A stretch of DNA of 64,000 bases, taken from contig JAPZLL010000003.1 in the NCBI GenBank assembly GCA_036250225.1, positions 620,001 through 684,000 on the forward strand, written 5' to 3'. The position numbers and the translations under genes are program-made. A model generated the notes under the pieces. It had not been told where the DNA came from, made no database searches, and saw only the letters and a list, made by a program, of their open reading frames with translations. Source of the DNA: Cercophora sp. LCS_1. Its lineage: Eukaryota > Ascomycota > Sordariomycetes > Sordariales > Lasiosphaeriaceae. Shown here piece after piece: positions 54,201 through 64,000 of this stretch (the stretch's first letter is position 1; each line of letters begins with the position of its first letter).

Positions 54201-57149
54201 TGTGTGCCTCCGCTGACGATACAAGACAAGCCATATTTTTATTTCCTGTTTGGGCCATCTGCGTCGGCCAGTCTTTCTCGGCGGCATATGCCCTGACAGC
54301 CTGCGGATCTCCAGTCCGCCTACCCCGGGAGAAAATGGGAAACGGCAAAACGCAGTGTGCGAGGGAAAAAAGAAAAAAAAGCAAGGAAAGTGAGAAGGGG
54401 AGAAAAAAGGGTCGGGTGCTTGCATGTTTGAGAACCAGGCATGAACCTGGGCTTTGCAGCAGCGTTGCACTCAGCCCCTGGTCCCATAAACTTGTTTTGT
54501 TCTGCGAAACCCGCAGTATCCGCGCTTCAAACATCCTCACTCTTCCTCTCTCGTGACCGTCTTTCACGGCTCAAAACTCACCGTGGCCGGGTCCTCTCGG
54601 ATGAGTGGACTTGCGACACGGCTTGCGATCCGAAGCTTCTCTGGCGAAATAGGACGAGATAGGGACTTGATTGGCTCACTTGGTTGCGCTCGAGCCCTCG
54701 CCGAATGGCAGACGTCGGTGTATTACTTTGTGCCACCCCCAAACGACCTCCGATCCGCCAAACCACTCAGTCAACGAGGCTAAGGAGATGGTTGACGCAG
54801 GAAGGGGGCGAGACGAGAATGGCGAGCGACAAGGTAGGTGGGAACATGGGGGATCAGAGCAATGCCCGGGCGGACTGTAACGTGGCTGCTGTGCGACTCC
54901 ATCATGATGTGATGCTCGTTCTGTTCATTCGTCGCTGGCTTTATATATCAGATGCCGGCCTTGACGTCCCGTGCCGACCCCGGCCCTAGGTGTTCCCTGC
55001 AGATCAACAGGCACTGCGCCTTTAACGTTTTGGGACGTTTTGCATGGCGCGCTAGTTGACAGCTCATCCCGACGCCCGCCTGGTCCGCCAGCAGTCTGAT
55101 AGCCGTTCATCTAAGTCTGGCCACGAGCTTGATATCAGGAGAGACTACGTGAGGTCGTCGTTTCGCGTGCTCTACAAGAACACGCCTTCCGAACACATCG
55201 GGCCGCTGGTCCGCTGCAACCATGGACGGCCTATGTCCGGGGCTCGTCGGTGTTAAACGGCCGAGATGGGATAACGACCCCCATTCATCAAATGCTGGTT
55301 GCTCGGAATGAAAATGTATTCCAGGATACACCCGGTTGCAGGTTGTGGGAGCCTTCCGAGATTCCCCTCGACTCTGGGAGAGCTCCATTACTCTGTTCGC
55401 AGTCTTGCGGTGACCACCCAGAGAGGCTTATTACTGGGTGTCCCTGGCACGGACGCAGCACCGTCAACAGTCGAAACAGCTGACGGGGTCGGGTACCAGT
55501 ACCGCGGAGTTGGTGATGGGACATGAAAAGTCGACAGGAGTGCATCTGATCCGGAGCTATCCGTGCTGGTTTCGCACGGCTGCAGAACCTCGAGCCAACA
55601 GGGCATCTGCTCCAAAGCAGGGCAGCGACATGTGGCAAGAGATGGGCCAACGGTGGATGCTCACCGCTTGGTGGTCTGATGGGTGGGAAACCTCAGGGAC
55701 ACGAGTCAGGGTGGTTCAATGGGATTCTCAATTCCGAAGTGGTGGTCTCGCCCTTACAGCTGGTGAGGCTGGGGGGCGGGGGTGCCGATCGCGCTCCTCC
55801 ATTCGGAGGTCAGTCCGAGCGCTGAGTGTAAGCCACGCCAGGAAGAGAAGTTGGGGTAGCACACGCTCTCCCCATATGTAGACGTGCGTCTGAATGGCGT
55901 AGAACTAGCCCCCATTCGGTGAGAAAGTAGCAGGAAATGGCCGTCAGAGAAGTGTCGGAGGAGCTGGCAACATGTGTGTGACAAAGGCACTGTTAGCAAA
56001 CTTGCTGCTACCTGCGGTGTGACTAGCCGTGTGATGGGCCAATGGCTGCTTGTTTCAACGGCTAGAGGGGGGTATAATGCCATTTGATATAGAGGGACTC
56101 GCCTTCTGCAAACGGAAGTTGACTACGCCCTCGAAAATGTGTCGCGATCCGCCCGCCGCTGTTGAGGCGGGTCGATCACCGAGTGGACGGAAGCGCGACT
56201 CCGAGCACACCGGCTCGCTGGGACGGCGCCTAGTCGCTGAGTGATTCGCTCGGCAGTTTGTGGCTAGCGTCAAGTCGGTCGGGTGAAGCCCAAGGGCTGG
56301 CTGCCTGGCGTCCAGCGGGCTGGGGTCAACAGGTTGCGCTTCATGTTGATAAACGACCGGGAACTAAATCCGCGAAAGCGATACAACCTGGGCCCTCTGG
56401 GGAAGCCGGCCGGCAACAGGCTAATACCCCGCTACCCAGACCAGGGAACGCCGCGCTGGGAGAGCTAGCGGGAAGGTGGATGTGACAAATCTCTGCGTGG
56501 CCCGGGACCCTGAAGATGCAATACCGGTATATTTGCAGCGAGTTTGCAGCTGCCCAGTCGACCAGGACCACGTTACAACCCGGGAGAATGACCTGAGATT
56601 ACCAGGAGTCCCTGGGCTGGGAAGCTGGCGAAAGCTTGAGCAGCTGGGATGCCCGACCCGAGCATCCCAGACTCGGGTCCTTTCCAGGTAGCGACGCATT
56701 CATTGGTGGGGGACAGCGGATCTTCAGATGACTTGCATCTGATCTGGGTCGGGTCGGCGGCATTCCTGTTTGGCGCTGCCCTCACGTCCTCACCGGTCTC
56801 GCTCGTGGCTCACCGGCGGTTTAGACAATGTGGAGGCTGTACTGGTACTTGGAGAAGCACAGAGGCACATTTTCCCTCGGCCCTTCCAGGTGGCCATGTG
56901 CGCCTTCCTGTCTGTCCGCCAAGCCGAGGGAAGGTGTTTCCCAGATTTGTTGATAAAGAGCGAGCGAGGCCCTCGTCTGGTCAGTAGCGAAACGGAATTC
57001 CACACCTCTTGACTCTCGTTGCACCCAACTGTCTGTTATCGCACACAGCGCTTGCCAGTTGCCCTGGTACGCTTCGCTCGTGCCGCCCCTAGACACTCAG
57101 CCAACCCCCAACGTGAAGCTTCCCTCCACTCAACGACAATCCGGGAACG

Positions 57150-57746
57150 ATGGCTGTAGATCCTGTACTCCAGTCCATTGTGGAGAGGGCGGACAACACG
57201 ATGGTCTTCCACCCTGCCGATGCCTTTGTCATGTCGTGCGGCACGGTGACGATCGACCTGCAACGCGGCCTGATCCTGCTGATCTGGAACAAGAAACTCC
57301 AGGCCTATCAGCTGCCCAAGGGACGACGAAATATCGATGAGAACATGTGGAGCGCGGCCCTCCGGGAGACGTACGAGGAAACGGGCTATCTTGTGAGGCC
57401 GCTTCGACTCAAGATTGCCACGCGGGCGACGCCGCCAGCAGCTGAGAAGACGACCGACAACCCCCAGATTACCGAGGGGCGAATCAGTACCGAGATTCTG
57501 GGAATCTGCATCTATCCGGACCCGCAGTCGGACGCGCCGGCACTCAAGATGGTCTTCTACTACGTTGCAACCGCCGACTCGACTGCGACCCCAGCCGTCG
57601 GGACACAGGAGAACCACGAGAAGCTCGAGGCATCGTGGGTTCCCGTTGCCGAGGCCGCCGCCAAGCTGCGATTCCAGGGGGAGAAGGCCGTGGTGCTCAA
57701 GGCATTGGATGATATTCGGAAGACTGGTTACACAATTGGTGGGTGA
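57150..57746 (+). CDS. Nudix hydrolase
   Basis: A single-exon 198-residue protein, about the length of a free-standing Nudix domain. The Nudix box GX5EX7REUXEEXGU is complete at 58-80: G58, E64, then RETYEETGY with the catalytic Glu residues E73, E76 and E77. The preceding LQAYQLPKGRRNID is the typical lead-in strand and loop (LPKG). Nudix enzymes hydrolyse nucleoside diphosphates linked to other groups; the LPKG start is seen in diadenosine polyphosphate and diphosphoinositol polyphosphate hydrolases, but the substrate cannot be fixed from sequence. No targeting signal is evident, so it is probably cytosolic or nuclear. Confidence 0.93.
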   Translation: MAVDPVLQSIVERADNTMVFHPADAFVMSCGTVTIDLQRGLILLIWNKKLQAYQLPKGRRNIDENMWSAALRETYEETGYLVRPLRLKIATRATPPAAEKTTDNPQITEGRISTEILGICIYPDPQSDAPALKMVFYYVATADSTATPAVGTQENHEKLEASWVPVAEAAAKLRFQGEKAVVLKALDDIRKTGYTIGG

Positions 57747-58234
57747 ATCTCTTTCCAAATTGCGGCTGGGATGCAAGGCGACGGACGGTACAGGAGTTTG
57801 AGGCGCGGCCTGTTTGATCTCTGGAGGGCTTGAGTTTGGGTATATGATACCGACCTACAGGGGTTGCTATGAGCAAGCTCGATTGTGGCAGTTCCTCTTG
57901 TTGGTAGCGAGTTTGCGAGTGCAACAATACAATGTCTTGTGTGTTTTGATGCCGACCTTTTGCTGCATGAATGGGCACAGCTCAAAACCTGGGGCCGCCT
58001 CCGCTAAATGTGATTGGACACCGGGATGTCACGGAACAGTGCGGGGTCGACGCTTGGCCCTGGTGACATCACAGTCAGAACTACCCCGCCTTGCCCCGGA
58101 AAGCTGCTTCAGAGGTGCTTTGGGAAGGAAGCTCTGAAGGAAGGAGCTTGGGTTATGTTGACCCTGACTCTATTACCACGCAATCAGATATCAGGAACGG
58201 CCAATTGAAGCCAGCCATTGCACAGACAACAGGT
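57747..58234. other. Intergenic between Nudix and dienelactone-hydrolase genes
   Basis: 488 bp, containing the Nudix 3' flank and the promoter of the next gene. No gene seen. Confidence 0.4.
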
Positions 58235-59267
58235 ATGCCGCTTCGACCTGGAGTTCTCAGCGCTGCATCTCAAAGTTTGCCGCTGCCCCCGACACCAGCT
58301 GCAGCTACTTACATCCGCCGTCTCCCAAACAGAAACGCTCTCTTCTCCCTTCCCGAAATAAATTCCCTTAGGGTACTATCTGCGCGCCAGAACAACCCAG
58401 CCCTGCCGTCCAGCAGATACACACACGCCGCCAACATGTCGACCATGCCAGCGAGCCACGGCCACAACGAGGCCTGTTGTAACATCCCGCCGGTCGTGTC
58501 GACGGGCTACTCTGCCAAGGGCGCCTACGATGACGTCGATGGCCTCAAAACATATGCCACCGGGCCCGACGATGCCACCAAGGGGATTGTTGTCGTTTAT
58601 GACATTTTTGGCTACTTTGACCAAACTGTCCAGGGTGCCGACATTCTAGCCACGAGCGACCACCAGAAGTACAAGGTTGTCATTCCCGATTGGTTCAAGG
58701 GGGAGCCGTGTCCGATCGAGTGGTACCCGCCCAATACCGAGGAGAAGCGAAAGAACCTTGGTGCCTTCTTCGGCAAGAACCCGCCTCCGGGGGTTGCTGG
58801 GAAGCTACCCGACTTTGTCAAGGCATTGAACGCAAAGTATCCCTCGGTCAAGTCTTGGGGAATCATTGGCGTAAGCGACGATTTTGTCTTGGTTTGTTGC
58901 TGGCAAGGACCAGACTGCTAACTTGGAGCTATAGTTTTGCTGGGGGGGCAAAGTTGTTTCTCTCGTCACTTCGGGTGAATCCAACCCGTTTGCCATTGGT
59001 GCTGAATGCCACCCCGCCATGGTGGATCCCAAGGAGGCTGAATCCATCAAGGTTCCCCTGATCCTCCTGGCGTCTGGGGAAGAGCCGGATGACAAGGTGA
59101 AGGCGTTTGAAGAAAACCTCAAGGTCCCCAAACACGTGGAGACTTTCAAGGACCAGATCCACGGCTGGATGGCTGCTCGTTCTGACCTCAGCGATGCTCG
59201 TGTCAAAGACGAGTACATTCGAGGATACAAGACGGTTCTCGACTTTTTCGCAAAGAACTGGTCTTAG
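58235..59267 (+). CDS. Dienelactone hydrolase family protein (AIM2-like)
   Basis: Alpha/beta hydrolase of the dienelactone hydrolase type. Two exons, 58235-58870 and 58935-59267, give 322 residues from the first ATG. The catalytic Cys is at about 214 in GFCWGGK (the intron lies just before it); the Asp is in the ASGEEPDDKV region and the His in QIHGWMAARSD. In yeast the relative Aim2 is a cytosolic/mitochondrial protein of unclear substrate. The first 67 residues are Arg/Ser/Pro-rich with only one acid, like a mitochondrial presequence. A second ATG at 58436 (MSTMPASHGHNEAC) gives the size typical of fungal relatives (255 residues). Both starts are plausible. Confidence 0.9.
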
Positions 59268-59795
59268 GTGCTTAGACGTGGAACCAGCAGTATTGTTCTG
59301 TAACTAGCTCGAATGATTCAATGCCGAACCGACTTGCGAACATGCTACTAGATACAACCGAGTGTTTCGTCAAAAACTCACGAGCTGATGAGTGTATTTG
59401 CGGATGAGGAACCAACTTGGCGTCAGTCGTGGCCTAGGGTACGCCCATTACTGCTATACACATGGGAAGCGTTCTTGTGCCGCTCACCAAGCAACCTACC
59501 AACAGCTCCAGCACCAGCCCGATTCCTTGTGTCACCACGCCTTGCTCGTTGCACACTTGAGCAAGCCAACCACTAACACCCATCCTTCGCCATCATTAAT
59601 CTAATATCAAGTGACCTCATTGGACACCCAACCTGTCTCGTTCATCAACACTGGCTGTGCGCAACTCTATAAGATCTAAAATTCCCTCGACCCTGATATT
59701 TTCCTACCTCCTCTTCTGCGTCGCATCGCACATAACATATCATTCCTCCAGCACACGCATAACGGCACACATGGCATAGCACGAACACACCCAGA
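59268..59795. other. Intergenic upstream of a small gene
   Basis: 528 bp without a supportable gene. Confidence 0.4.
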
Positions 59796-60125
59796 ATGGC
59801 CCAGCAAGGCGGGACTTACTCGCACACCAAACGTTCCGATATCTCCGACCTTCCACTACGGGTTGAAGACCCTGTAGACTCCCAAGAAAAGACTACACGC
59901 TGACCCGATTCGCAGAACGATACGGAGAATAAATCAGGAACAGAGGACACACAGAAATGGGAGGTAATCACAGCGCGGGAAGCCGAGGAGCCAACGGACG
60001 CGCGGTCAAACGGGTGGTCGAGCGACTTTGCGCTGTATCTCGGATCGGGGCGATGGAAGACCAAGGTGTTTGGGTGGAGTGTCAAGTGTTCGAATGAGGT
60101 TCCGACTCGGGAGAGGAGAGAGTGA
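59796..60125 (+). CDS. Small hypothetical protein, spliced
   Basis: Two exons, 59796-59873 and 59916-60125, join through a 42-nt intron (GTAGAC donor, GCTGACCC branch site, TTCGCAG acceptor) to 95 residues. The protein begins MAQQGGTYSHTKRSDISDLP and continues into WEVITAREAEEPTDARSNGW and FALYLGSGRWKTKVFGWSVK. Without splicing, translation stops after 36 residues. The Trp/acid-rich second exon has a protein-like composition. The intron is short but within the fungal range. No family recognised. It converges on the gene at 60165-60615, with 39 bp between stop codons. Confidence 0.55.
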
Positions 60126-60164
60126 TTGGTCTTGGTGCAATAAAGCATCCTTGTCTCACGAAGT

Positions 60165-60615
60165 TTACACTTGCGGTCTTCGGTTGATCAACCTGTAACA
60201 TTCCCTCTGAACTTCACTTGTTGGTAGGATCCCCATCTCGCTCCATCTCTTCTGGTTTGAAGGAATAGCAAAACGAAAGAAAGGATGACGGAAAAAGGGG
60301 AGTAGGTGATGGTGGTGATGCGGCGCGATGGTATAGGTTCAAGTGGAATGGACTACATGGCGGAAAGGGATGACAAAAATGGGACGGGAGAAAACGAACG
60401 GTATTCTCGAGGAGATGATCGTGCAACATGTTGTTGTTGTTGTTGTTGATCTCAAACAACGTCTGGAGCATGTCTTTTGTTGCTTCAATCTTCTCGTTGA
60501 GTCTGGCATCGGGGGCTTTGACGCGTATGAGTGGCAGTGCCTTGTCGCCGACTGTTTGGGTTGCGAGCCACTCGTCGAAGGTTGGGGGGACGTCAGGGTC
60601 TTCGGAGGCCATCAT
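60165..60615 (-). CDS. Small hypothetical protein with Asn repeat, spliced
   Basis: Two exons, 60400-60615 and 60165-60251, join through a 148-nt intron (GTTCGT donor, AACCAG acceptor) to 100 residues. Exon 1 encodes MMASEDPDVPPTFDEWLATQ, then ALPLIRVKAPDARLNEKIEA and a run of six Asn from a TTG/CAA microsatellite. Exon 2 adds KRWSEMGILPTSEVQRECYR and a basic tail. Reading through the intron instead gives a Ser/Pro/Phe-rich 133-residue product that looks less natural. Mostly helical and small; no family recognised. Confidence 0.55.
60431..60448. repeat. (TTG)6 coding microsatellite
   Basis: Six TTG units on the plus strand encode six consecutive Asn in the minus-strand gene; slippage here would change repeat number without shifting frame. 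Confidence 0.85.
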
Positions 60616-61836
60616 TGGTGATGCAAGCGGCCTATACTTGAGAAAGAAAATGGAAAATGGAAATCTGATCTGCTAAATGAAGAAGTTGATGTTGACGAGC
60701 TGGTCGACTGATCTGGTGGCTGGTGTTGGGATCGCGCGATCCTTCCTTGCTGAGTACGCGAGATGTTGTTATGGGAAAAGGTCAGGAAGGGCGGTCTGTT
60801 GCGAGAGAGCAACTATGTATGGCTGGTTCTGTCTGCGCCTGAGTTGCGGAGCAAACCGAAAAATCGCAGTTCTGAGGCGTATCACTAGCCTGGTTTCCCT
60901 GTATCTTGTTATGCCATGAAGATTGAATTTACTAAGGGGGGGGGGGGGTAAAACATAGATATTTGGTAGAAATAGTGTGTAGGTATCTTGAAATAGGGGG
61001 TCTAGGGGCCAGGTTGGTAGACAACGGCACTGGCGATGGTGATGGTGATGATGATGGTGACAATGGCGATGGCAGTTGTTGGTGCTGGCCGGCAAGGCGG
61101 TCTGAATAGTTGTTGAAAGAAGGAAGATTCTAACCCTGGTCAAAAGTTGGAAGACGTTTTCTTATCTGCAAATGGTCGAGTGACCGTTGGGGAAGGTACA
61201 ATAATCTATCAGCTACCTGTCGGGTTACAAGCCCATGTAGACCTCCCATTCCTTTTCGGATTGGGTTGAAACCAGCCCCAAAAGGAGGTTTGATCCGGGT
61301 TCAAAACATGCTGGAAGCGTGTAGAAACAATAACCTTGAACAGAGGTGATAATAATGCTCAAAACAGGTCCCATCCATTATCCAAATGTGTTTGATGGGG
61401 CTCAATCATGCATGTAGTTCGAGTGGTATACACCAAGGTAGATTAAATCACGGTTGATTTATCACTAGACTAGGATGGCTTAACTTCAAAGCGCATTCTG
61501 AGTATGACAACCAACCGGGAATCAACGGCAACCCGTGATCACTGTTATTACTCGACCCCCTGAACCTATCTACACCTTGGAATTCTTTTTTCAATACAAA
61601 TAAAAACCTAATCATGTTGCTCTGTGGATATATGTGTGCAAAAGCCACCTATCAAACGCCGTAGTCCCTGCCACCCGATGATGTATCCCTGGGCTCCAAT
61701 GTGGTATCTGTCAAACCCAGTCCTACAATGTTTGCGTTTTGCGCTTGCTTGCGGCCATCACCCTACCGCCATTGAACCAAACTCCGTCTCTCGGTAAAAA
61801 ACCGCCACCTCCCTCCGCTCGAATCTGAGCATGGAG
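60616..61836. other. Intergenic region with G13 and GAT/GGT tracts
   Basis: 1.2 kb without a supportable gene. A run of 13 G lies at 60936-60948 and a GATGGT/GATGAT tract at 61034-61062. The right part is AT-rich and probably the 3' UTR of the next minus-strand gene. Confidence 0.45.
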
Positions 61837-64000
61837 TCAGTCGTCCAGCCCAAACATCCTCCGCAATGCCCCAAATTTCTTCTTCTTCTGCGCTGTTCCC
61901 GTCGCGCTGGGCGCGTCCACACTAAGCACGCCGGCCGACATCGTCCTCCGACCAAGGAGACTGGGTTGTGTTCCAGCAACCGTGCTGAGTGTTCTTGTTC
62001 CCAAATTGCCTGAGGTCGCACTAGGACGTCTCAATGGCGTGTGGATAAAGTCCTTGTCTTCAGCACCGCCAACTGCCATCGACTGCTGGCCGACTACGGT
62101 GCCTTGAACCATGGAGTCAGCAGCCATCGGCGACGTCAAAGCCAAAGGTAAAGGGATATCCGCAACATCGGAAGCATGTCCAGCACTAACAGACCTCCTG
62201 ACGCTTGCAACACGCTTCTGAAGCTTTGGACTGCGTGGGGCTTCCTTCTGTGTGTGTCCCTCTTTCTCATCCTCCACCGACTCCTCCGCTTCTCCTTCGC
62301 CAGACTTTCTGATGCCACGGAGTTGGATAGAGTTGCGTTCGAGCTTGGTATCCATGCGCGCCGCGCTTTCAGTGAGGTCAGGGCGTGCAATCTTCCCGGT
62401 CGAGTCGTGTCGCTTGCGTCGAAGGGCCGACATGATGCTTCCCCGCTTGGAGTTTCGACGTTCAGCGCTCTTCGTAGTTCCCATCACTAGTGCTGAATGG
62501 GAAGTGGTTAGCCTGCCAGAGAGTGCGCGTGCCGGTTGAGGAGGTTGTGTTACTGGGGCCTCAGAAAAGGGGTCGGCGGCGGTCTGCACGGGCTGAGGCT
62601 TCACCGGACTCTCCTTGTTCACTGGGGACCCTTCCGATTCCTCCAACTCTTCCGGCAGAGCCGTGCTGGCCAGAGACTCTTGATTTCGAAGCTGGCCGAG
62701 CCCCGTCGGAAGAGTTTTGGGCATTGGGATTGGAAGGGCAGCTTCGTCGTCGCTTGAGTCTTCGAAACGGCTGCGGAATCCGCTCCTATTCTCCGTGTCT
62801 TCATCGCTCGAGTCGGCAAATCGACTGGAAAGCCTTGAGCCTGAAGCCCGCTTTCCTGCCTTTTTGGAGCCAGGAGAGAGGCTGAAACTTGGCACGCGCA
62901 TCGTAAGAGGACTTTTCTTTCTTTCGTTCGAGGAGCCTCGCAGGGTTTGGCGCAGATGAGCGCCAGTCGCGAGGCTGACTGGCGGCGCCTCAGCCGGCTT
63001 TTTGAAAGCAGAGGCCGCGGGCGACAGAGACCTCAGCGAGAATCTCTTGCTCGAGGGTCTCTCAGCCTGCGAGGTTGAAGGCGAGGGCTGCCGCATTGAC
63101 GTCCGGAATCCAGCAAAGTGGCCTCCAGCCGCCGGGCGTGAGCGTTTGAAACTACTTTCGCTGCTCGTAGACCCTCGCCTTTTGATTGGCGCCGGCTGGC
63201 CCTGATGTTTCCGCACCGCACCTTGGACCTGCGGGCCTGTCTCTAACGTCTCGCGACGGGGTACTGCCTTTGACGAGCCCGGCAAGGACATCGGACGCTG
63301 ATAGGTTACTTCCTTCGACTCGGTCCCGGATGCCGACCCGTTCGTTCTCAACGACTTCCGTAGCCGGGGTGCATCACTACTACTTGCTGGCCGCTCTCGA
63401 ACCTTACCGCGCAACGACGTACGCATTGATGGGTCGGCTGTGTCACCTTCGGACCATCTGGTGCCTGGCTTGATCATGTAACTGCGGTCGACTGGCTTTG
63501 TTTGTGTTTCTTGTTCTTGCTGGCTGACCATTTGCTGGGCGAGATGCACAGCCAAGGCCTTTCGCTCCGAGGTTCTTCGTTCCACCGACTTTTTCTTCTT
63601 CGGCTTCGGCTCTGGCTTAGTTTCCTCCAGGTCTGCATCAACCCCGGCCTCCTCGAGTGCTTCTTTCTCCAATTGCGCTCGCTTCGCACTGCTGAGGCTT
63701 CTCCAGAACACTTTGGCCTTCTCCCACTCCTCTTCTGGTGTTGGGGTTTGGGCAACCACATTTGATGTTGCAGTTGGCAACGTAATCTTGGCCTCGACGG
63801 GGTCTTCTTGAGGCAGTGGCTGCGGAGGAGCTACTTCTTGGGTTATGAGTGCCTGGGGAACGCTAGTGACACTAGGCTCCTCAAGGACGGCATCGAGTGA
63901 CTGGAAGCCACCCCCTTCGATCTCGGAAAGGTCCTCATAAGCATCGCTATAGATGCTACTCTCTGAGTCGGTTTCGGGTTCTGCGGGGGTGCCATGGCCT
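61837..64000 (-). CDS. Large disordered protein, 5' part outside the window
   Basis: A continuous minus-strand frame of at least 720 codons runs from the right edge to the stop at 61837, so the start is beyond the window. The visible N-terminal part is acidic (SSIYSDAYEDLSEIEGGGFQ, SLDAVLEEPSVTS). It is followed by a Lys/Glu helix (EEEWEKAKVFWRSLSSAKRA), several repeated short Arg/Ser motifs (SMRTSLRGK, PRLRKSLRTN, HLRQTLRGSS), paired SSRFADSSDED and RSRFEDSSDDE elements, and a basic C-terminus ending KKKKFGALRRMFGLDD. The style recalls membrane-associated scaffold proteins such as fungal eisosome components, with the C-terminal amphipathic basic helix as a possible membrane anchor. That is an inference; no domain is certain. 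Confidence 0.75.
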   Translation of the reverse strand, partial: GHGTPAEPETDSESSIYSDAYEDLSEIEGGGFQSLDAVLEEPSVTSVPQALITQEVAPPQPLPQEDPVEAKITLPTATSNVVAQTPTPEEEWEKAKVFWRSLSSAKRAQLEKEALEEAGVDADLEETKPEPKPKKKKSVERRTSERKALAVHLAQQMVSQQEQETQTKPVDRSYMIKPGTRWSEGDTADPSMRTSLRGKVRERPASSSDAPRLRKSLRTNGSASGTESKEVTYQRPMSLPGSSKAVPRRETLETGPQVQGAVRKHQGQPAPIKRRGSTSSESSFKRSRPAAGGHFAGFRTSMRQPSPSTSQAERPSSKRFSLRSLSPAASAFKKPAEAPPVSLATGAHLRQTLRGSSNERKKSPLTMRVPSFSLSPGSKKAGKRASGSRLSSRFADSSDEDTENRSGFRSRFEDSSDDEAALPIPMPKTLPTGLGQLRNQESLASTALPEELEESEGSPVNKESPVKPQPVQTAADPFSEAPVTQPPQPARALSGRLTTSHSALVMGTTKSAERRNSKRGSIMSALRRKRHDSTGKIARPDLTESAARMDTKLERNSIQLRGIRKSGEGEAEESVEDEKEGHTQKEAPRSPKLQKRVASVRRSVSAGHASDVADIPLPLALTSPMAADSMVQGTVVGQQSMAVGGAEDKDFIHTPLRRPSATSGNLGTRTLSTVAGTQPSLLGRRTMSAGVLSVDAPSATGTAQKKKKFGALRRMFGLDD

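Larger units (their letters stand above)
53069..57149. other. Long region without a supportable gene, with microsatellites
   Basis: 4.1 kb. Open frames are short, Arg/Ser/Trp-rich and lack motifs. It holds a (GGA)n-(GGT)n tract (53622-53675), CT tracts (53775-53800, 54166-54200) and an A-rich/GA-rich stretch (54366-54412). It may contain regulatory DNA for the Nudix gene or non-coding transcripts; nothing specific is seen. Confidence 0.4.

Noticed and set aside
1..64000. CRISPR arrays, rRNA genes, LTR or terminal-inverted-repeat transposons, bacterial operons
   Set aside because: No regularly spaced repeats, no rRNA-like sequence, no reverse transcriptase, integrase or transposase motifs, and no polycistronic layout.

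Overview
The window looks like nuclear DNA of a filamentous ascomycete, most likely a sordariomycete close to Sordariales/Chaetomiaceae. It has compact genes with short GT-AG introns (about 40-150 bp), a GC-rich coding bias, fungus-specific families (DUF3433, a CE2-type secreted esterase, a fungal-only PD-(D/E)XK-like family), an intron-bearing tRNA-Gln, and peroxisomal and mitochondrial enzymes of the expected kinds. No bacterial-type operons, CRISPR arrays or complete transposons were seen. The genus is an inference from overall protein style, not from a search.

Layout from left to right: 1-4879 holds no gene I can support. 4880-6669 (-) is peroxisomal malate synthase, 8057-9692 (-) mitochondrial fumarase, 10304-11347 (-) a pirin, 12002-12889 (+) a Cys/His-rich unknown protein, 13235-13315 (+) tRNA-Gln(CUG), and 13575-15235 (-) a seven-exon secreted SGNH esterase. 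17910-18425 (+) is a small coiled-coil protein resembling the BLOC-1 subunit CNL1. 19922-21532 (-) is the COMPASS subunit Spp1/CFP1, divergent from 21926-22905 (+) Sco1. 23719-26290 (+) is choline kinase, 27235-29985 (+) a DUF3433 membrane protein, and 30834-32219 (-) a disordered unknown protein. 34307-35319 (-) is a relatively AT-rich fungal-family gene, divergent from 35748-40425 (+), the SEA/GATOR2 subunit Sea3/Mtc5 (WDR59). 41955-43991 (-) is a Pro/Ser-rich unknown protein and 47166-48378 (-) an SDR dehydrogenase with a likely mitochondrial presequence. 49011-49374 (-) is a candidate small gene. 49474-51299 (-) methylcrotonyl-CoA carboxylase beta and 51698-53068 (+) isovaleryl-CoA dehydrogenase form a divergent leucine-catabolism pair. 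57150-57746 (+) is a Nudix hydrolase and 58235-59267 (+) a dienelactone-hydrolase-family protein. 59796-60125 (+) and 60165-60615 (-) are two small convergent spliced genes. 61837-64000 (-) is the 3' part of a large disordered protein that runs off the window.

Several genes bear on acetyl-CoA/organic-acid metabolism (malate synthase, fumarase) and leucine breakdown to acetyl-CoA (IVD, MCC). The rest are housekeeping: chromatin, TORC1 signalling, copper delivery to cytochrome oxidase and phospholipid synthesis. The most interesting points are the PTS1 signal of malate synthase isolated on its own 58-nt last exon, with a stop immediately after the upstream donor (a possible splice switch between peroxisomal and cytosolic enzyme); several introns whose length is a multiple of three; the AT-rich PD-(D/E)XK-like gene; and small spliced genes hidden in apparently empty DNA. 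I did not find convincing evidence of a wholly new multi-gene system.
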